Shown one piece after another: positions 1-12,400 of a stretch of 64,000 nucleotides of DNA. This DNA comes from Sanderia malayensis (lineage: Eukaryota > Cnidaria > Scyphozoa > Semaeostomeae > Pelagiidae). The position numbers and the translations under genes were made by a program. The first letter of the stretch is position 1. Each line of letters starts with the position of its first letter. Location of the stretch: contig RQOL01000521.1 of the NCBI GenBank assembly GCA_013076295.1, forward strand, positions 1 through 64,000. Reading direction: 5' to 3'. Below the pieces are notes generated by a model. The model had not been told where the DNA came from. It made no database searches and saw nothing but the letters and a program-made list of their open reading frames with translations.

Positions 1-699
1 AAAAGTGGAAAGTCAAGAAAAAGTGGGAAGTCATTAAAAGTGGGAAGTCGCCGAAAGTGGGAAGTCATCAAAAGTGGGAAATCAAGAAAAAGTGGGAAGT
101 CCTTAAAAGTGGGCAATGAAGAAAAAATTGGAAGTCAAGAAAAAGTGGGAAGTGAGGAAAACTTTGGAAGTTACCAAAGTTTGAAGTCACCTAACGTGGA
201 CGTCATGAAAAGTGGGAAGTCATGAAAAGTGGGAAGTCATCAAAAGTGGGAAGTCATGAAAAGTGGGAAGTCATCAAAACTGGGAAAACAAGAAAAAGTG
301 GGAAGTCATCTAAAATGGAAGTCACCGAAAGTGGGAAGTTATCAAAAGTGGGAAGTCATCAAAAAGTGGGGGGTCATGAAAAGTGGGAAGTCATCAAATG
401 TGGGAAGTCAAGTGGGAAGTCACCAAAAATAGGATTTTAAGAAAAAGTGGGAAGTCATCAAAAGTTGGAATTCTTTAAAGTGGGAAAACAAGAAAAAGTG
501 GGAAGTCATCTAAAATGGAAGTCAGCAAAATTGGGAGGTCATCAAAAGTGGGAAGTCATCAAAATTGGTAATCATGAAAAGTGGGAAGTCATCAAATGTG
601 GGAAGTGGAGAAAAAATGGGAACTTAAGAAGAAGTGGGAAGCCATCAAAACTGGGCAGTCATAAGAAGATGAGAAGTAATAAATAAGTGGAAAGTCAAG

Positions 700-2465
700 A
701 AAAAGTGGGAAGTCATTAAAAGTGGAAGTCGCTGAAAGTGGGAAGTCATCAAAAGTGGGAAATCAAGAAAAAGTGGGAAGTCCTTAAAAGTGGGCAATGA
801 AGAAAAAATTGGAAGTCAAGAAAAAGTGGGAAGTGAGGAAAACTTTGGAAGTTACCAAAGTTTGAAGTCACCTAACGTGGACGTCATGAAAAGTGGGAAG
901 TCATGAAAAGTGGGAAGTCATCCAAAATGGGAAAAACAAGAAAAAGTGGGAAGTCATCTAAAGTGGGAAGTCACCGAAAGTTGGAAGTTATCAAAAGTGG
1001 GATGTCATGAAAAGTGGGATGTCATCAAATGTGGGAAGTCAAGTGCGAAGTCAGCAAAAATGGGATTTTAAAAAAAAGTGGGAAGTCAGCAAAAGTTGGA
1101 ATTCGTTAAAGTGGGAAAACAAGAAAAAGTGGGAAGTGATCGAAAGTGGAAGTCAGCAAAAGTGGGAGGTCATCAAAAGTGGGAAGTTCAAAATTGGTAA
1201 TCATGAAAAGTGGGAAGTCATCAATGTGGGAAGTGGAGAAAAAATGGGAAGTTAAGAAGAAGTGGGAAGCCATCAAAACTGGGCAGTCATAAGAAGATGA
1301 GAAGTAAAAAAAGTGGAAAGTCAAGAAAAAGTGGGAAGTCATTAAAAGTGGGAAGTCGCCGAAAGTGGGAAGTCATCAAAAGTGGGAAATCAAGAAAAAG
1401 TGGGAAGTCCTTAAAAGTGGGCAATGAAGAAAAAAATGGAAGTCAAGAAAAAGTGGGAAGTGAGGAAAACTTTGGAAGTTACCAAAGTTTGAAGTCACCT
1501 AACGTGGACGTCATGAAAAGTGGGAAGTCATGAAAAGTGGGAAGTCATCAAAAGTGGGAAGTCATGAAAAGTGGGAAGTCATAAAACTGGGAAAACAAGA
1601 AAAAGTGGGAAGTCATCTAAAATGGAAGTCACCGAAAGTGGGAGGTTATCAAAAGTGGGAAGTCATCAAAAGTGGGGGGTCATGAAAAGTGGGAAGTCAT
1701 CAAATGTGGGAAGTCAAGTGGGAAGTCACCAAAAATAGGATTTTAAGAAAAAGTGGGAAGTCATCAAATGTGGGAAGTGGAGAAAAAATGGGAAGTTAAG
1801 AAGAAGTGGGAAGCCATCAAAACTGGGCAGTCATAAGAAGATGAGAAGTAAAGAAAAAGTGGAAAGTCAAGAAAAAGTGGGAAGTCATTAAAAGTGGGAA
1901 GTCGCTGAAAGTGGGAAGTCATCAAAAGTGGGAAATCAAGAAAAAGTGGGAAGTCCTTAAAAGTGGGCAATGAAGAAAAAATTGGAAGTCAAGAAAATGT
2001 GGGAAGTGAGGAAAACTTTAGAAGTTACCAAAGTTTGAAGTCACCTAACGTGGACGTCATGAAAAGTGGGAAGTCATGAAAAGTGGGAAGTCATCCAAAA
2101 TGGGAAAAACAAGAAAAAGTGGGAAGTCATCTAAAGTGGGAAGTCACCGAAAGTTGGAAGTTATCAAAAGTGGGATGTCATGAAAAGTGGGATGTCATCA
2201 AATGTGGGAAGTCAAGTGCGAAGTCAGCAAAAATGGGATTTTAAAAAAAAGTGGGAAGTCAGCAAAAGTTGGAATTCGTTAAAGTGGGAAAACAAGAAAA
2301 AGTGGGAAGTGATCGAAAGTGGAAGTCAGCAAAAGTCGGAGGTCATCAGAAGTGGGAAGTCATCAAAATTGGTAATCATGAAAAGTGGGAAGTCATCAAA
2401 TGTGGGAAGTGGAGAAAAAATGGGAAGTTAAGAAGAAGTGGGAAGCCATCAAAACTGGGCAGTCA
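700..2465 (+). repeat. Tandem HOR duplication, offset 1173 bp
   Basis: Roughly 700-1290 recurs at 1873-2465. Shared rare variants tie the two copies together: GTCGCTG instead of GTCGCCG (about 729 and 1901), five As in GGGAAAAACAAG (about 930 and 2100), and two successive GGGATGTCAT monomers (about 1000-1022 and 2172-2195). The second copy has small differences such as GTCGGAGG near 2336. The flanking 1-700 is a further related copy with the ordinary GTCGCCG form. Confidence 0.8.
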
Positions 2466-5150
2466 TAAGAAGATGAGAAGTAAAGAAAAAGTGGAAAGTC
2501 AAGAAAAAGTGGGAAGTCATTAAAAGTGGGAAGTCGCCGAAAGTGGGAAGTCATCAAAAGTGGGAAATCAAGAAAAAGTGGGAAGTCCTTAAAAGTGGGC
2601 AATGAAGAAAAAATTGGAAGTCAAGAAAAAGTGGGAATTGGAGAAAACTTTGGAACTTACCAAAGTTTGAAGTCACCTAACATGGAAGTCCTCAAAAATG
2701 GGAGGTCATGAAAAGTGGGATGTCATCAAAAGTGGGAAAACAAAAAAAAGTGGGAAGTGATCAAAAGTTGGAAGTCACCGAAAGTTGGAGGTCATCAAAA
2801 GTGGCAAGTCATTAAAATTGGTAATAATCAAAAATGCAAAATGAAGAAAAAGTGGGAAGTCTTTAAAAGTAGGCAGTGAGGAAAAAATATGAAGTCAAGA
2901 CAAAGGGGGAAGTGAGGAAATCTTTGGAAGTTACCAAAGTTTGAAGTCACCTAAGGTGGAAGTCATCAAAAGTGGGAAGTCATGAAAAGTGGGAAGTCAT
3001 CAAAACTGGGAAAACAAGAAAAAGTGGGAAGTCATCTAAAGTGGAAGTCACCGAAAGTGGGAAGTTATCAAAAGTGGGAAGTCATCAAAAGTGGGGGGTC
3101 ATGAAAAGTGGGAAGTCATCAAATGTGGGAAGTCAAGTGGGAAGTCACCAAAAATAGGATTTTAAGAAAAAGTGGGAAGTCATCAAAAGTTGGAATTCTT
3201 TAAAGTGGGAAAACAAGAAAAGTGGGAAGTGATCGAAAGTGGAAGTCACCAAAAGTGCGAGGTCATCAAAAGTGGGAAGTCATCAAAATTGGTAATCATC
3301 AAAAGTGGGAAGTCATCAAATGTGGGAAGTGGAGAAAAAATGGGAAGTTAAGAAGAAGTGGGAAGCCATCAAAACTGGGCAGTCTTAAAAAGATGGGAAG
3401 TAATGAAAAAGTGGGAAGTGAAGAAAAAGCGGGAACTCGTGAAAAGTGGGAAGTCACAAAAAACTTGGATTTCAAGAAAAAGTCGGAAGTCATCAAAAGT
3501 TGGAAGTCGTTAAAGTGGGCAGCGAAGAAAAAATGGGAAGCCAATAATAAGTGGGAAGTCATCAAAAGTTGGAAGTCATCAAACGTGGGAAGTCACCAAA
3601 AGTGGGAGGTCATCAAAAGTGGGAAGTCATCAAAAGTGGGCAGTCAAGAGAAGATGGGAAGTAAAAAAAAGTAGAAAGTCAAGAAAAAGTGGGATGTCAA
3701 GAAAAGTGGGAAAACAAGCAAAAGTGGCAAGGCATTAAAACTGGGCAGTCAAGAGAAGATGGGAAGTAAAGAGAAAGTGGGAAAAGAAGAAGAAGTGGGA
3801 ATTCATGAAACGTCGGAAGTCACCAAAAATGGGTCTCAGGAAAAAGTGGGGAGTCATCAAAAGTTGGAATTCATTAAAGTGGGAAAACAAGAAAAAAAGG
3901 GAAGTGATCGAAAGTGGAAGTCACCAAAAGTGGGAAATGAAGAAAAAGTAGGAAGTCCTTAAAAGTGGGCAGTGAAGAAAAAATAGGAAGTCAAGAAAAA
4001 GGGGGAAGTGAGGAAAACTTTGGAAGTTACCAAAGTTTGAAGTCACCTAACGTGGACGTCATGAATAGTGGGAAGTCATGAAAAGTGGGAGGTCATCCAA
4101 AATGGGAAAACAAGAAAAAGTGGGAAGTCATCTAAAGTGGGAAGTCACCGAGAGTTGGAAGTTATCAAAAGTGGGAAGTCATGAAAAGTGGGAAGACATC
4201 AAATGTGAGAAGTCAAGCGGAAAGTCACCAGAAATGGGATTTTAAAAAAACGTGGGAAGTCAGCAAAAGTTGGAATTCATTAAAGTGGGAAAACAAGAAA
4301 AAGTGGGAAGTGATCGAAAGTGGAAGTCAGCAAAAGTGGGAGGTCATCAAAAGTGGGAAGTCATCAAAATTGGTAATCATGAAAAGTGGGAAGTCATCAA
4401 ATGTGGGAAGTGGAGAAAAAATGGGAAGTTAAGAAGAAGTGGGAAGCCATCAAAACTGGGCAGTCATAAGAAGATGAGAAGTAAAGAAAAAGTGGAAAGT
4501 CAAGAAAAAGTGGGAAGTCATTAAAAGTGGGAAGTCGCCGAAAGTGGGAAGTCATCAAAAGTGGGAAATCAAGAAAAAGTGGGAAGTCCTTAAAAGTGGG
4601 CAATGAAGAAAAAATTGGAAGTCAAGAAAAAGTGGGAATTGGAGAAAACTTTGGAACTTACCAAAGTTTGAAGTCACCTAACTTCGAAGTCCTCAAAAAT
4701 GGGAGGTCATGAAAAGTGGGAGGTCATCAAAAGTGGGAAAACAAAACAAAGTGGGAAGTCATCAAAAGTGGGAAGTCACCGAAAGTTGGAGGTCATCAAA
4801 AGTGGCAAGTCATTAAATTTGGTAATAATCAAAAATGCAAAATGAAGAAAAAGTGGGAAGTCTTTAAAAGTAGGCAGTGAAAAAAAATGGGAAGTCAAGT
4901 CAAAGGGGAAGTGAGGAAATCTTTGGAAGTTACCAAAGTTTGAAGTCACCTAACGTGGAAGTCATCAAAAGTGGGAAGTCAGGAAAAATGGGAAGTCATC
5001 AAAACTCGGATTACAAGAAAAAGTGGGAAGTCATCTAAAGTGAAAGTCACCGAAAGTGGGAAGTTATCAAAATGGGAAAGTCATCAAAGTATGGGGTCAT
5101 GAAAAGTGGGAAGTCATCAAATGTGGGAAGTCAAGTGGAAAAGCTCCACC
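2180..5150 (+). repeat. HOR duplication, offset 2001 bp
   Basis: Positions about 2180-3150 recur at about 4181-5150 with an offset of 2001 bp. The copies share module order: GGAATTC monomer, GTGATCG, GTGGAGAAAAAATGGG, GTCGCCG, then the GGGAATTGGAG / AACTTACC / TAACATGGAAG form of the marker segment. After about 5150 they part: the second copy goes on to an AGTCAGCAAAAG monomer, the first to AGTCATCAAAAG. The interval also holds the patch at 3411-3860. Confidence 0.75.
3411..3860 (+). repeat. Diverged satellite patch without a second copy in the window
   Basis: Monomers here are recognisably of the family but in combinations I did not find elsewhere: AAGCGGGAACTCGTG (near 3428), AACTTGGATTTCAAG, GTGGGCAGCGAAG, CCAATAATAAGTGGG, two GTCAAGAGAAGATGGG monomers, CATGAAACGTCGG and GGGTCTCAGG. 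The HOR landmarks of other modules are mostly absent. It may be an older part of the array that escaped homogenisation, or a piece of a HOR that is common outside this window. Confidence 0.6.
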
Positions 5151-6277
5151 AAAAAATGGGATTTAAAAAAAGTGGGAAGTCAGCAAAAGTTGGAATTCAT
5201 TAAAGTGGAAAAACAAGAAAAAGTGGGAAGTGATCGAAAGTGGAAGTCAGCAAAAGTGGGAGGTCATCAAAAGTGGGAAGTCATCAAAATTGGTAATCAT
5301 GAAAAGTGGGAAGTCATCAAATGTGGGAAGTGGAGAAAAAATGGGGAAGTTAAGAAGAAGTGGGAAGCCATCAAAACTGGGGCAGTCATAAGAAAATGAG
5401 AAGTAAAGAAAAAGTGGAAAGTCAAGAAAAAGTGGGAAGTCATTAAAAGTGGGAAGTCGCCGAAAGTGGGAAGTCATCAAAAGTGGGAAATCAAGAAAAA
5501 GTGGGAAGTCCTTAAAAGTGGGCAATGAAGAAAAAATTGGAAGTCAAGAAAAAAGTGGGAAGTGAGGAAAACTTTGAAGTTACCAAAGTTTGAAGTCACC
5601 TAACGTGGACGTCATGAAAAGTGGGAAGTCATGAAAAGTGGGAAGTCATCCAAAATGGGAAAACAAGAAAAAGTGGGAAGTCATCTAAAGTGGGAAGTCA
5701 CCGAAAGTTGGAAGTTATCAAAAGTGGGAAGTCATGAAAAGTGGGAAGTCATCAAATGTGGGAAGTCAAGTGGGAAGTCACCAAAAATGGGATTTTAAAA
5801 AAAGTGGGAAGTCAGCAAAAGTTGGAATTCATGAAAGTGGGAAAACAAGAAAAAGTGGGAAGTCATCTAAAGTGAAAGTCACCGAAAGTGGGAAGTTATC
5901 AAAAGTGGGAAGTCATCAAAAGTGGGGGGTCATGAAAAGTGGGAAGTCATCAAATGTGGGAAGTCAAGTGGGAAGTCACCAAAAATAGGATTTTAAGAAA
6001 AAGTGGAAAGTCATCAAAAGTTGGAATTCCTTAAAGTGGGAAAACAAGAAAAAGTGGGAAGTGATCGAAAGTGGAAGTCACCAAAAGTGCGAGGTCATCA
6101 AAAGTGGGAAGTCATCAAAATTGGTAATCATCAAAAGTGGGAAGTCATCAAATGTGGGAAGTGGAGAAAAAATGGGAAGTTAAGAAGAAGTGGGAAGCCA
6201 TCAAAACTGGGCAGTCATAAGAAGATGAGAAGTAAAGAAAAAGTGGAAAGTCAAGAAAAAGTGGGAAGTCATTAAAA
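5151..6277 (+). repeat. Satellite linking segment between HOR families
   Basis: Ordinary modules in the order GGAATTC, GTGATCG, GTGGAGAAAAAATGGG, GTCGCCG (near 5449), GGACGTCATG, a CCAAAATGGG segment, a GGAATTCATGAAAG monomer (near 5825), the GGGGGG tract (near 5925), GTGCGAGG (near 6087) and a second GTGGAGAAAAAATGGG. The GGAATTCATGAAAG form also occurs near 37470, 38960 and 45820 and on the right side near 52720 and 56320, which links this stretch to the inverted-repeat arms. Nothing non-satellite is present. Confidence 0.7.
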
Positions 6278-7990
6278 GTGGGAAGTCGCCGAAGGTGGGA
6301 AGTCATCAAAAGTGGGAAATCAAGAAAAGTGGGAAGTCCTTAAAAGTGGGCAATGAAGAAAAAATTGGAAGTCAAGAAAAAGTGGGAATTGGAGAAAACT
6401 TTGGAACTTACCAAAGTTTGAAGTCACCTAACATGGAAGTCCTCAAAAGTGGGAAGTCATGAAAAGTGGGAAGTCATCAAAACTGGGAAAACAAGAAAAA
6501 GTGGGAAGTCATCTAAAGTGGAAGTCACCAAAAGTGGGAAGTTATCAAAAGTGGGAAGTCATGAAAAGTGGGGGGTCATGAAAAGTGGGAAGTCATCAAA
6601 TGTGGGAAGTCAAGTGGGAAGTCACCAAAAATAGGATTTTAAGAAAAAGTGGGAAGTCATCAAAAGTTGGAATTCTTTAAAGTGGGAAAACAAGAAAAAG
6701 TGGGAAGTGATCGAAAGTGGAAGTCACCAAAAGTGCGAGGTCATCAAAAGCGGGAAGTCATCAAAATTGGTAATCATCAAAAGTGGGAAGTAAAGGAAAA
6801 GTGGGAAGTCATGAAAAGTGGGAAGTCATCAAATGTGGGAAGTGAAGAAAAAATGGGAAGTTAAGAAGAAGTGGGAAGCGATGAAAAGTTGAAAATCATC
6901 AAAAGTGGGAAGTCATGAAAAGCGGGAAATCATCAAAAGAGGGAAATCAAGCAAAAGTGGGAAGTCATTAAAACTGGGCAGTCTTAAAAAGATGGGAAGT
7001 AATGAAAAAGTGGGAAGTCAAGAAAAAGTGGGAAATCATTAAAAGTGGGAAGTCGCCGAAAGTGGGAAGTCATCAAAAGTGGGAAATCAAGAAAAAGTGG
7101 GAAGTCCTTAAAAGTGGGCAATGAAGAAAAAATTTGAAGTCAAGAAAAAGTGGGAAGTGAGGAAAACTTGGAAGTTACCAAAGTTTGAAGTCAGCTAACG
7201 TGGACGTCATGAAAAGTGGGAAGTCATGAAAAGTGGGAAGTCATCCAAAATGGGAAAACAAGAAAAAGTGGGAAGTCATCTAAAGTGGGAAGTCACCGAA
7301 AGTTGGAAGTTATCAAAAGTGGGAAGTCATGAAAAGTGGGAAGTCATCAAAAGTGGGAAGTGGAGAAAAAATGGGAAGTTAAGAAGAAATGGGAAGCCAT
7401 CAAAACTGGGCAGTCATAAAAAGATGAGAAGTAAAGAAAAAGTGGAAAGTCAAGAAAAAGTGGGAAGTCATTAAGAGTGGGAAGTCGCCGAAAGTGGGAA
7501 GTCATCAAAAGTGGGAAATCAAGAAAAAGTGGGAAGTCCTTAAAAGTGGGCAATGAAGAAAAAATTTGAAGTCAAGAAAAAGTGGGAAGTGAGGAAAACT
7601 TTGGAAGTTACCAAAGTTTGAAGTCACCTAACGTGGACGTCATGAAAAGTGGGAAGTCATGAAAAGTGGGAAGTCATCCAAAATGAGAAAACAAGAAAAA
7701 GTGGGAAGTCATCTAAAGTGGGAAGTCACCGAAAGTTGGAGGTCATCAAAAGTGGCAAGTCATTAAAATTGGTAATAATCAAAAATGCAAAATGAAGAAA
7801 AAGTGGGAAGTCTTTAAAAGTAGGCAGTGAAGAAAAAATGGGAAGTCAAGACAAAGGGGGAAGTGAGGAAATCTTTGGAAGTTACCAAAGTTTGAAGTCA
7901 CCTAACGTGGAAGTCCTCAAAGTGGGAAGTCAGGAAAAGTGGGAAGTCATCAAAACTGGGAAAACAAGAAAAAGTGGGAAGTCATCTAAA
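6278..7990 (+). repeat. HOR block repeated 3.93 kb downstream
   Basis: Landmarks recur at a constant offset of 3927-3929 bp: GTCGCCGAAGGTGGG at about 6282 and 10209, the CATCAAAAGCGGG monomer near 6745 and 10675, CATCAAAAGAGGG near 6932 and 10863, and the TCAGCTAACGTGG form near 7192 and 11122. This block is therefore an outlying, slightly diverged relative of the 3964-bp HOR that is amplified from 9.3 kb onward. Confidence 0.75.
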
Positions 7991-9480
7991 GTGGAAGTCA
8001 CCGAAAGTGGGAAGTTATCAAAAGTGGGAAGTCATCAAAAGTGGGGGGTCATGAAAAGTGGGAAGTCATCAAATGTGGGAAGTCACCAAAAATAGGATTT
8101 TAAGAAAAAGTGGGAAGTCATCAAAAGTTGGACTTCTTTAAAGTGGGAAAACAAGAAAAAGTGGGAAGTGATCGAAAATGGAAGTCACCAAAAGTGCGAG
8201 GTCATCAAAAGTGGGAAGTCATCAAAATTGGCAATCATCAAAAGTCGGAAGTCATCAAATGTGGGAAGTGGAGAAAAAATGGGAAGTTAAGAAGAAGTGG
8301 GAAGCCATCAAAACTGGGCAGTCATAAGAAGATGAGAAGTAAAGAAAAAGTGGAAAGTCAAGAAAAAGTGGGAAGTCATTAAAAGTGGGAAGTCGCCGAA
8401 AGTGGGAAGTCATCAAAAGTGTGAAATCAAGAAAAAGTGGGAAGTCCTTAAAAGTGGGCAATGAAGATAAAAATTGGAAGTCAAGAAAAAGTGGGAATTG
8501 GAGAAAACTTTGGAACTTACCAAAGTTTGAAGTCACCTAACATGGAAGTCCTCAAAAATGGGAGGTCATGAAAAGTGGGAGGTCATCAAAAGTGGGAAAA
8601 CAAAAAAAAGTGGGAAGTCATCAAAAGTGGGAAGTCACCGAAAGTTGGAGGTCATCAAAAGTGGCAAGTCATTAAAATTGGTAATAATCAAAAATGCAAA
8701 ATGAAGAAAAAGTGGGAAGTCTTTAAAAGTAGGCAGTGAAGAAAAAATGGGAAGTCAAGACAAAGGGGGAAGTGAGGAAATCTTTGAAAGTTACCAAAGT
8801 TTGAAGTCACCTAACTTGGAAGTCATCAAAAGTGGGAAGTCATGAAAAGTGGGAAGTCATCAAAACTGGGAAAACAAGAAAAAGTGGGAAGTCATCTAAA
8901 GTGGAAGTCACCGAAAGTGGGAAGTTATCAAAAGTGGGAAGTCGTCAAAAGTGGGGGGTCATGAAAAGTGGGAAGTCATCAAATGTGGGAAGTCAAGTGG
9001 GAAGTCACCAAAAATAGGATTTTAAGAAAAAGTGGGAAGTCATCAAAAGTTGGAATTCTTTAAAGTGGGAAAACAAGAAAAAGTGGGAAGTGATCGAAAG
9101 TGGAAGTCACCAAAAGTGCGAGGTCATCAAAAGTGGGAAGTCATCAAAATTGGTAATCATCAAAAGTGGGAAGTAAAGAAAAAGTGGGAAGTCATGAAAA
9201 GTGGGAAGTCATCAAATGTGGGAAGTGAAGAAAAAATGGGAAGTTAAGAAGAAGTGGGAAGCGATCAAAAGTTGAAAATCATCAAAAGTGGGAAGTCATG
9301 AAAAGCGGGAAATCATCAAAAGTGGGAAATCAAGCAAAAGTGGGAAGTCATTAAAACTGGGCAGTCTTAAAAAGATAGGAAGTAATGAAAAAGTGGGAAG
9401 TGATCGAAAGTGGAAGTCAGCAAAAGTGGGAGGTCATCAAAAGTGGGAAGTCATCAAAATTGGTAATCATGAATAGTGGG
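7226..9480 (+). repeat. Dispersed 2.2-kb HOR block, copy 1
   Basis: This block returns almost unchanged at about 26960-29210 (offset 19729-19733) and 47480-49655 (offset 40251-40253). Diagnostic shared variants are CCAAAATGAGAAAAC, CATCAAAAGTCGG (near 8240), AAGTGTGAAATCAAG (near 8419), AATGAAGATAAAAATTGG (near 8460) and TAACTTGGAAGTC (near 8813). A partial relative with several of the same variants lies at about 23100-24600. Confidence 0.8.
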
Positions 9481-12400
9481 AAGTCATCAAATGTGGGAAG
9501 TGCAGAAAAAATGGGAAGTTAAGAAGAAGTGGGAAGCCATCAAAACTGGGCAGTCATAAAAAGATGAGAAATAAAGAAAAAGTGGAAAGGCAAGAAAAAG
9601 TGGGAAGTCATTAAAAGTGGGAAGTCGCCGAAAGTGGGAAGTCATCAAAAAAGGGAAATCAAGAAAAAGTGGGAAGTCCTTAAAAGTGGGCAATGAAGAA
9701 AAAATTGGAAGTCAAGAAAAAGTGGGAAGTGAGGAAAACTTTGGAAGTTACCAAAGTTTGAAGTCACCTAACGTGGACGTCATGAAAAGTGGGAAGTCAT
9801 CAAATGTGGGAAGTGAAGAAAAAATTGGAAGTTAAGAAGAAGTCGGAAGCGATCAAAAGTTGAAAATCATCAAAAGTGGGAAGTCATGAAAAGCGGGAAA
9901 TCATCAAAAGTGGGAAATCAAGCAAAAGTGGGAAGTCATTAAAACTGGGCAGTCTTAAAAAGATAGGAAGTAATGAAAAAGTGGGAAGTGATCGAAAGTG
10001 GAAGTCAGCAAAAGTGGGAGGTCATCAAAAGTGGGAAGTCATCAAAATTGGTAATCATGAAAAGTGGGAAGTCATCAAATGTGGGAAGTGGAGAAAAAAT
10101 GAGAAGTTAAGAAGAAGTGGGAAGCCATCAAAACTGGGCAGTCATAAGAAGATGAGAAGTAAAGAAAAAGTGGAAAGTCAAGAAAAAGTGGGAAGTCATT
10201 AAAAGTGGGAAGTCGCCGAAGGTGGGAAGTCATCAAAAGTGGGAAATCAAGAAAAAGTGGGACGTCCTTAAAAGTGGGCAATGAAGAAAAAATTGGAAGT
10301 CAAGAAAAAGTGGGAATTGGAGAAAACTTTGGAACTTACGAAAGTTTGAAGTCACCTAACATGGAAGTCCTCAAAAGTGGGAAGTCATGAAAAGTGGGAA
10401 GTCATCAAAACTGGGAAAACAAGAAAAAGTGGGAAGTCATCTAAAGTGGAAGTCACCGAAAGTGGGAAGTTATCAAAAGTGGGAAGTCATGAAAAGTGGG
10501 GGGTCATGAAAAGTGGGAAGTCATCAAATGTGGGAAGTCAAGTGGGAAGTCACCAAAAATAGGATTTTATGAAAAAGTGGGAAGTCATCAAAAGTTGGAA
10601 TTCTTTAAAGTGGGAAAACAAGAAAAAGTGGGAAGTGATCGAAAGTGGAAGTCACCAAAAGTGCGAGGTCATCAAAAGCGGGAAGTCATCAAAATTGGTA
10701 ATCATCAAAAGTGGGAAGTAAAGGAAAAGTGGGAAGTCATGAAAAGTGGGAAGTCATCAAATGTGGGAAGTGAAGAAAAAATGGAAAGTTAAGAAGAAGT
10801 GGGAAGCGATGAAAAGTTGAAAATCATCAAAAGTGGGAAGTCATGAAAAGCGGGAAATCATCAAAAGAGGGAAATCAAGCAAAAGTGGGAAGTCATTAAA
10901 ACTGGGCAGTCTTAAAAAGATGGGAAGTAATGAAAAAGTGGGAAGTCAAGAAAAAGTGGGAAATCATTAAAAGTGGGAAGTCGCCGAAAGTGGGAAGTCA
11001 TCAAAAGTGGGAAATCAAGAAAAAGTGGGAAGTCCTTAAAAGTGGGCAATGAAGAAAAAATTTGAAGTCAAGAAAAAGTGGGAAGTGAGGAAAACTTTGG
11101 AAGTTACCAAAGTTTGAAGTCAGCTAACGTGGACGTCATGAAAAGTGGGAAGTCATGAAAAGTGGGAAGTCATCCAAAATGGGAAAACAAGAAAAAGTGG
11201 GAAGTCATCTAAAGTGGGAAGTCACCGAAAGTTGGAAGTTATCAAAAGTGGGAAGTCATGAAAAGTGGGAAGTCATCAAATGTGGGAAGTGGAGAAAAAA
11301 TGGGAAGTTAAGAAGAAATGGGAAGCCATCAAAACTGGGCAGTCATAAAAAGATGAGAAGTAAAGAAAAAGTGGAAAGTCAAGAAAAAGTGGGAAGTCAT
11401 TAAAAGTGGGAAGTCGCCGAAAGTGGGAAGTCATCAAAAGTGGGAAATCAAGAAAAAGTGGGAAGTCCTTAAAAGTGGGCAATGAAGAAAAAATTTGAAG
11501 TCAAGAAAAAGTGGGAAGTGAGGAAAACTTTGGAAGTTACCAAAGTTTGAAGTCACCTAACGTGGACGTCATGAAAAGTGGGAAGTCATGAAAAGTGGGA
11601 ATTCATCCAAAATGAGAAAACAAGAAAAAGTGGGAAGTCATCTAAAGTGGGAAGTCACCGAAAGTTGGAGGTCATCAAAAGTGGCAAGTCATTAAAATTG
11701 GTAATAATCAAAAATGCAAAATGAAGAAAAAGTGGGAAGTCTTTAAAAGTAGGCAGTGAAGAAAAAATGGGAAGTCAAAACAAAGGGGGAAGTGAGGAAA
11801 TCTTTGGAAGTTACCAAAGTTTGAAGTCATCTAACGTGGAAGTCATCAAAAGTGGGAAGTCAGGAAAAGTGGGAAGTCATCAAAACTGGGAAAACAAGAA
11901 AAAGTGGGAAGTCATCTAAAGTGGAAGTCACCAAAAGTGCGAGGTCATCAAAAGTGGGAAGTCATCAAAATTGGTAATCATCAAAAGTGGGAAGTCGTCA
12001 AATGTGGGAAATGGAGAAAAAATGGGAAGTTAAGAAGAAGTGGGAAGCCATCAAAACTGGGCAGTCATAAGAAGATGAGAAGTAAAGAAAAAGTGGAAAG
12101 TCAAGAAAAAGTGGGAAGTCCTTAAAAGTGGGCAATGAAGAAAAAATTGGAAGTCAAGAAAAAGTGGGAATTGGAGAAAACTTTGGAACTTACCAAAGTT
12201 TGAAGTCACCTAACATGGAAGTCCTCAAAAATGGGAGGTCATGAAAAGTGGGAGGTCATCAAAAGTGGGAAAACAAAAAAAGTGGGAAGTCATCAAAAAT
12301 GGGAAGTCACCGAAAGTTGGAGGTCATCAAAAGTGGCAAGTCATTAAAATTGGTAATAATCAAAAATGCAAAATGAAGAAAAAGTGGGAAGTCCTTAAAA

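Noticed and set aside
2820..2850. Octamer-like ATGCAAAATG in the GGTAATAATC segment as a promoter element
   Set aside because: It recurs identically at each copy of this HOR module (for example near 7790, 11710, 21180) as part of the satellite, with no nearby gene or TATA/initiator context.
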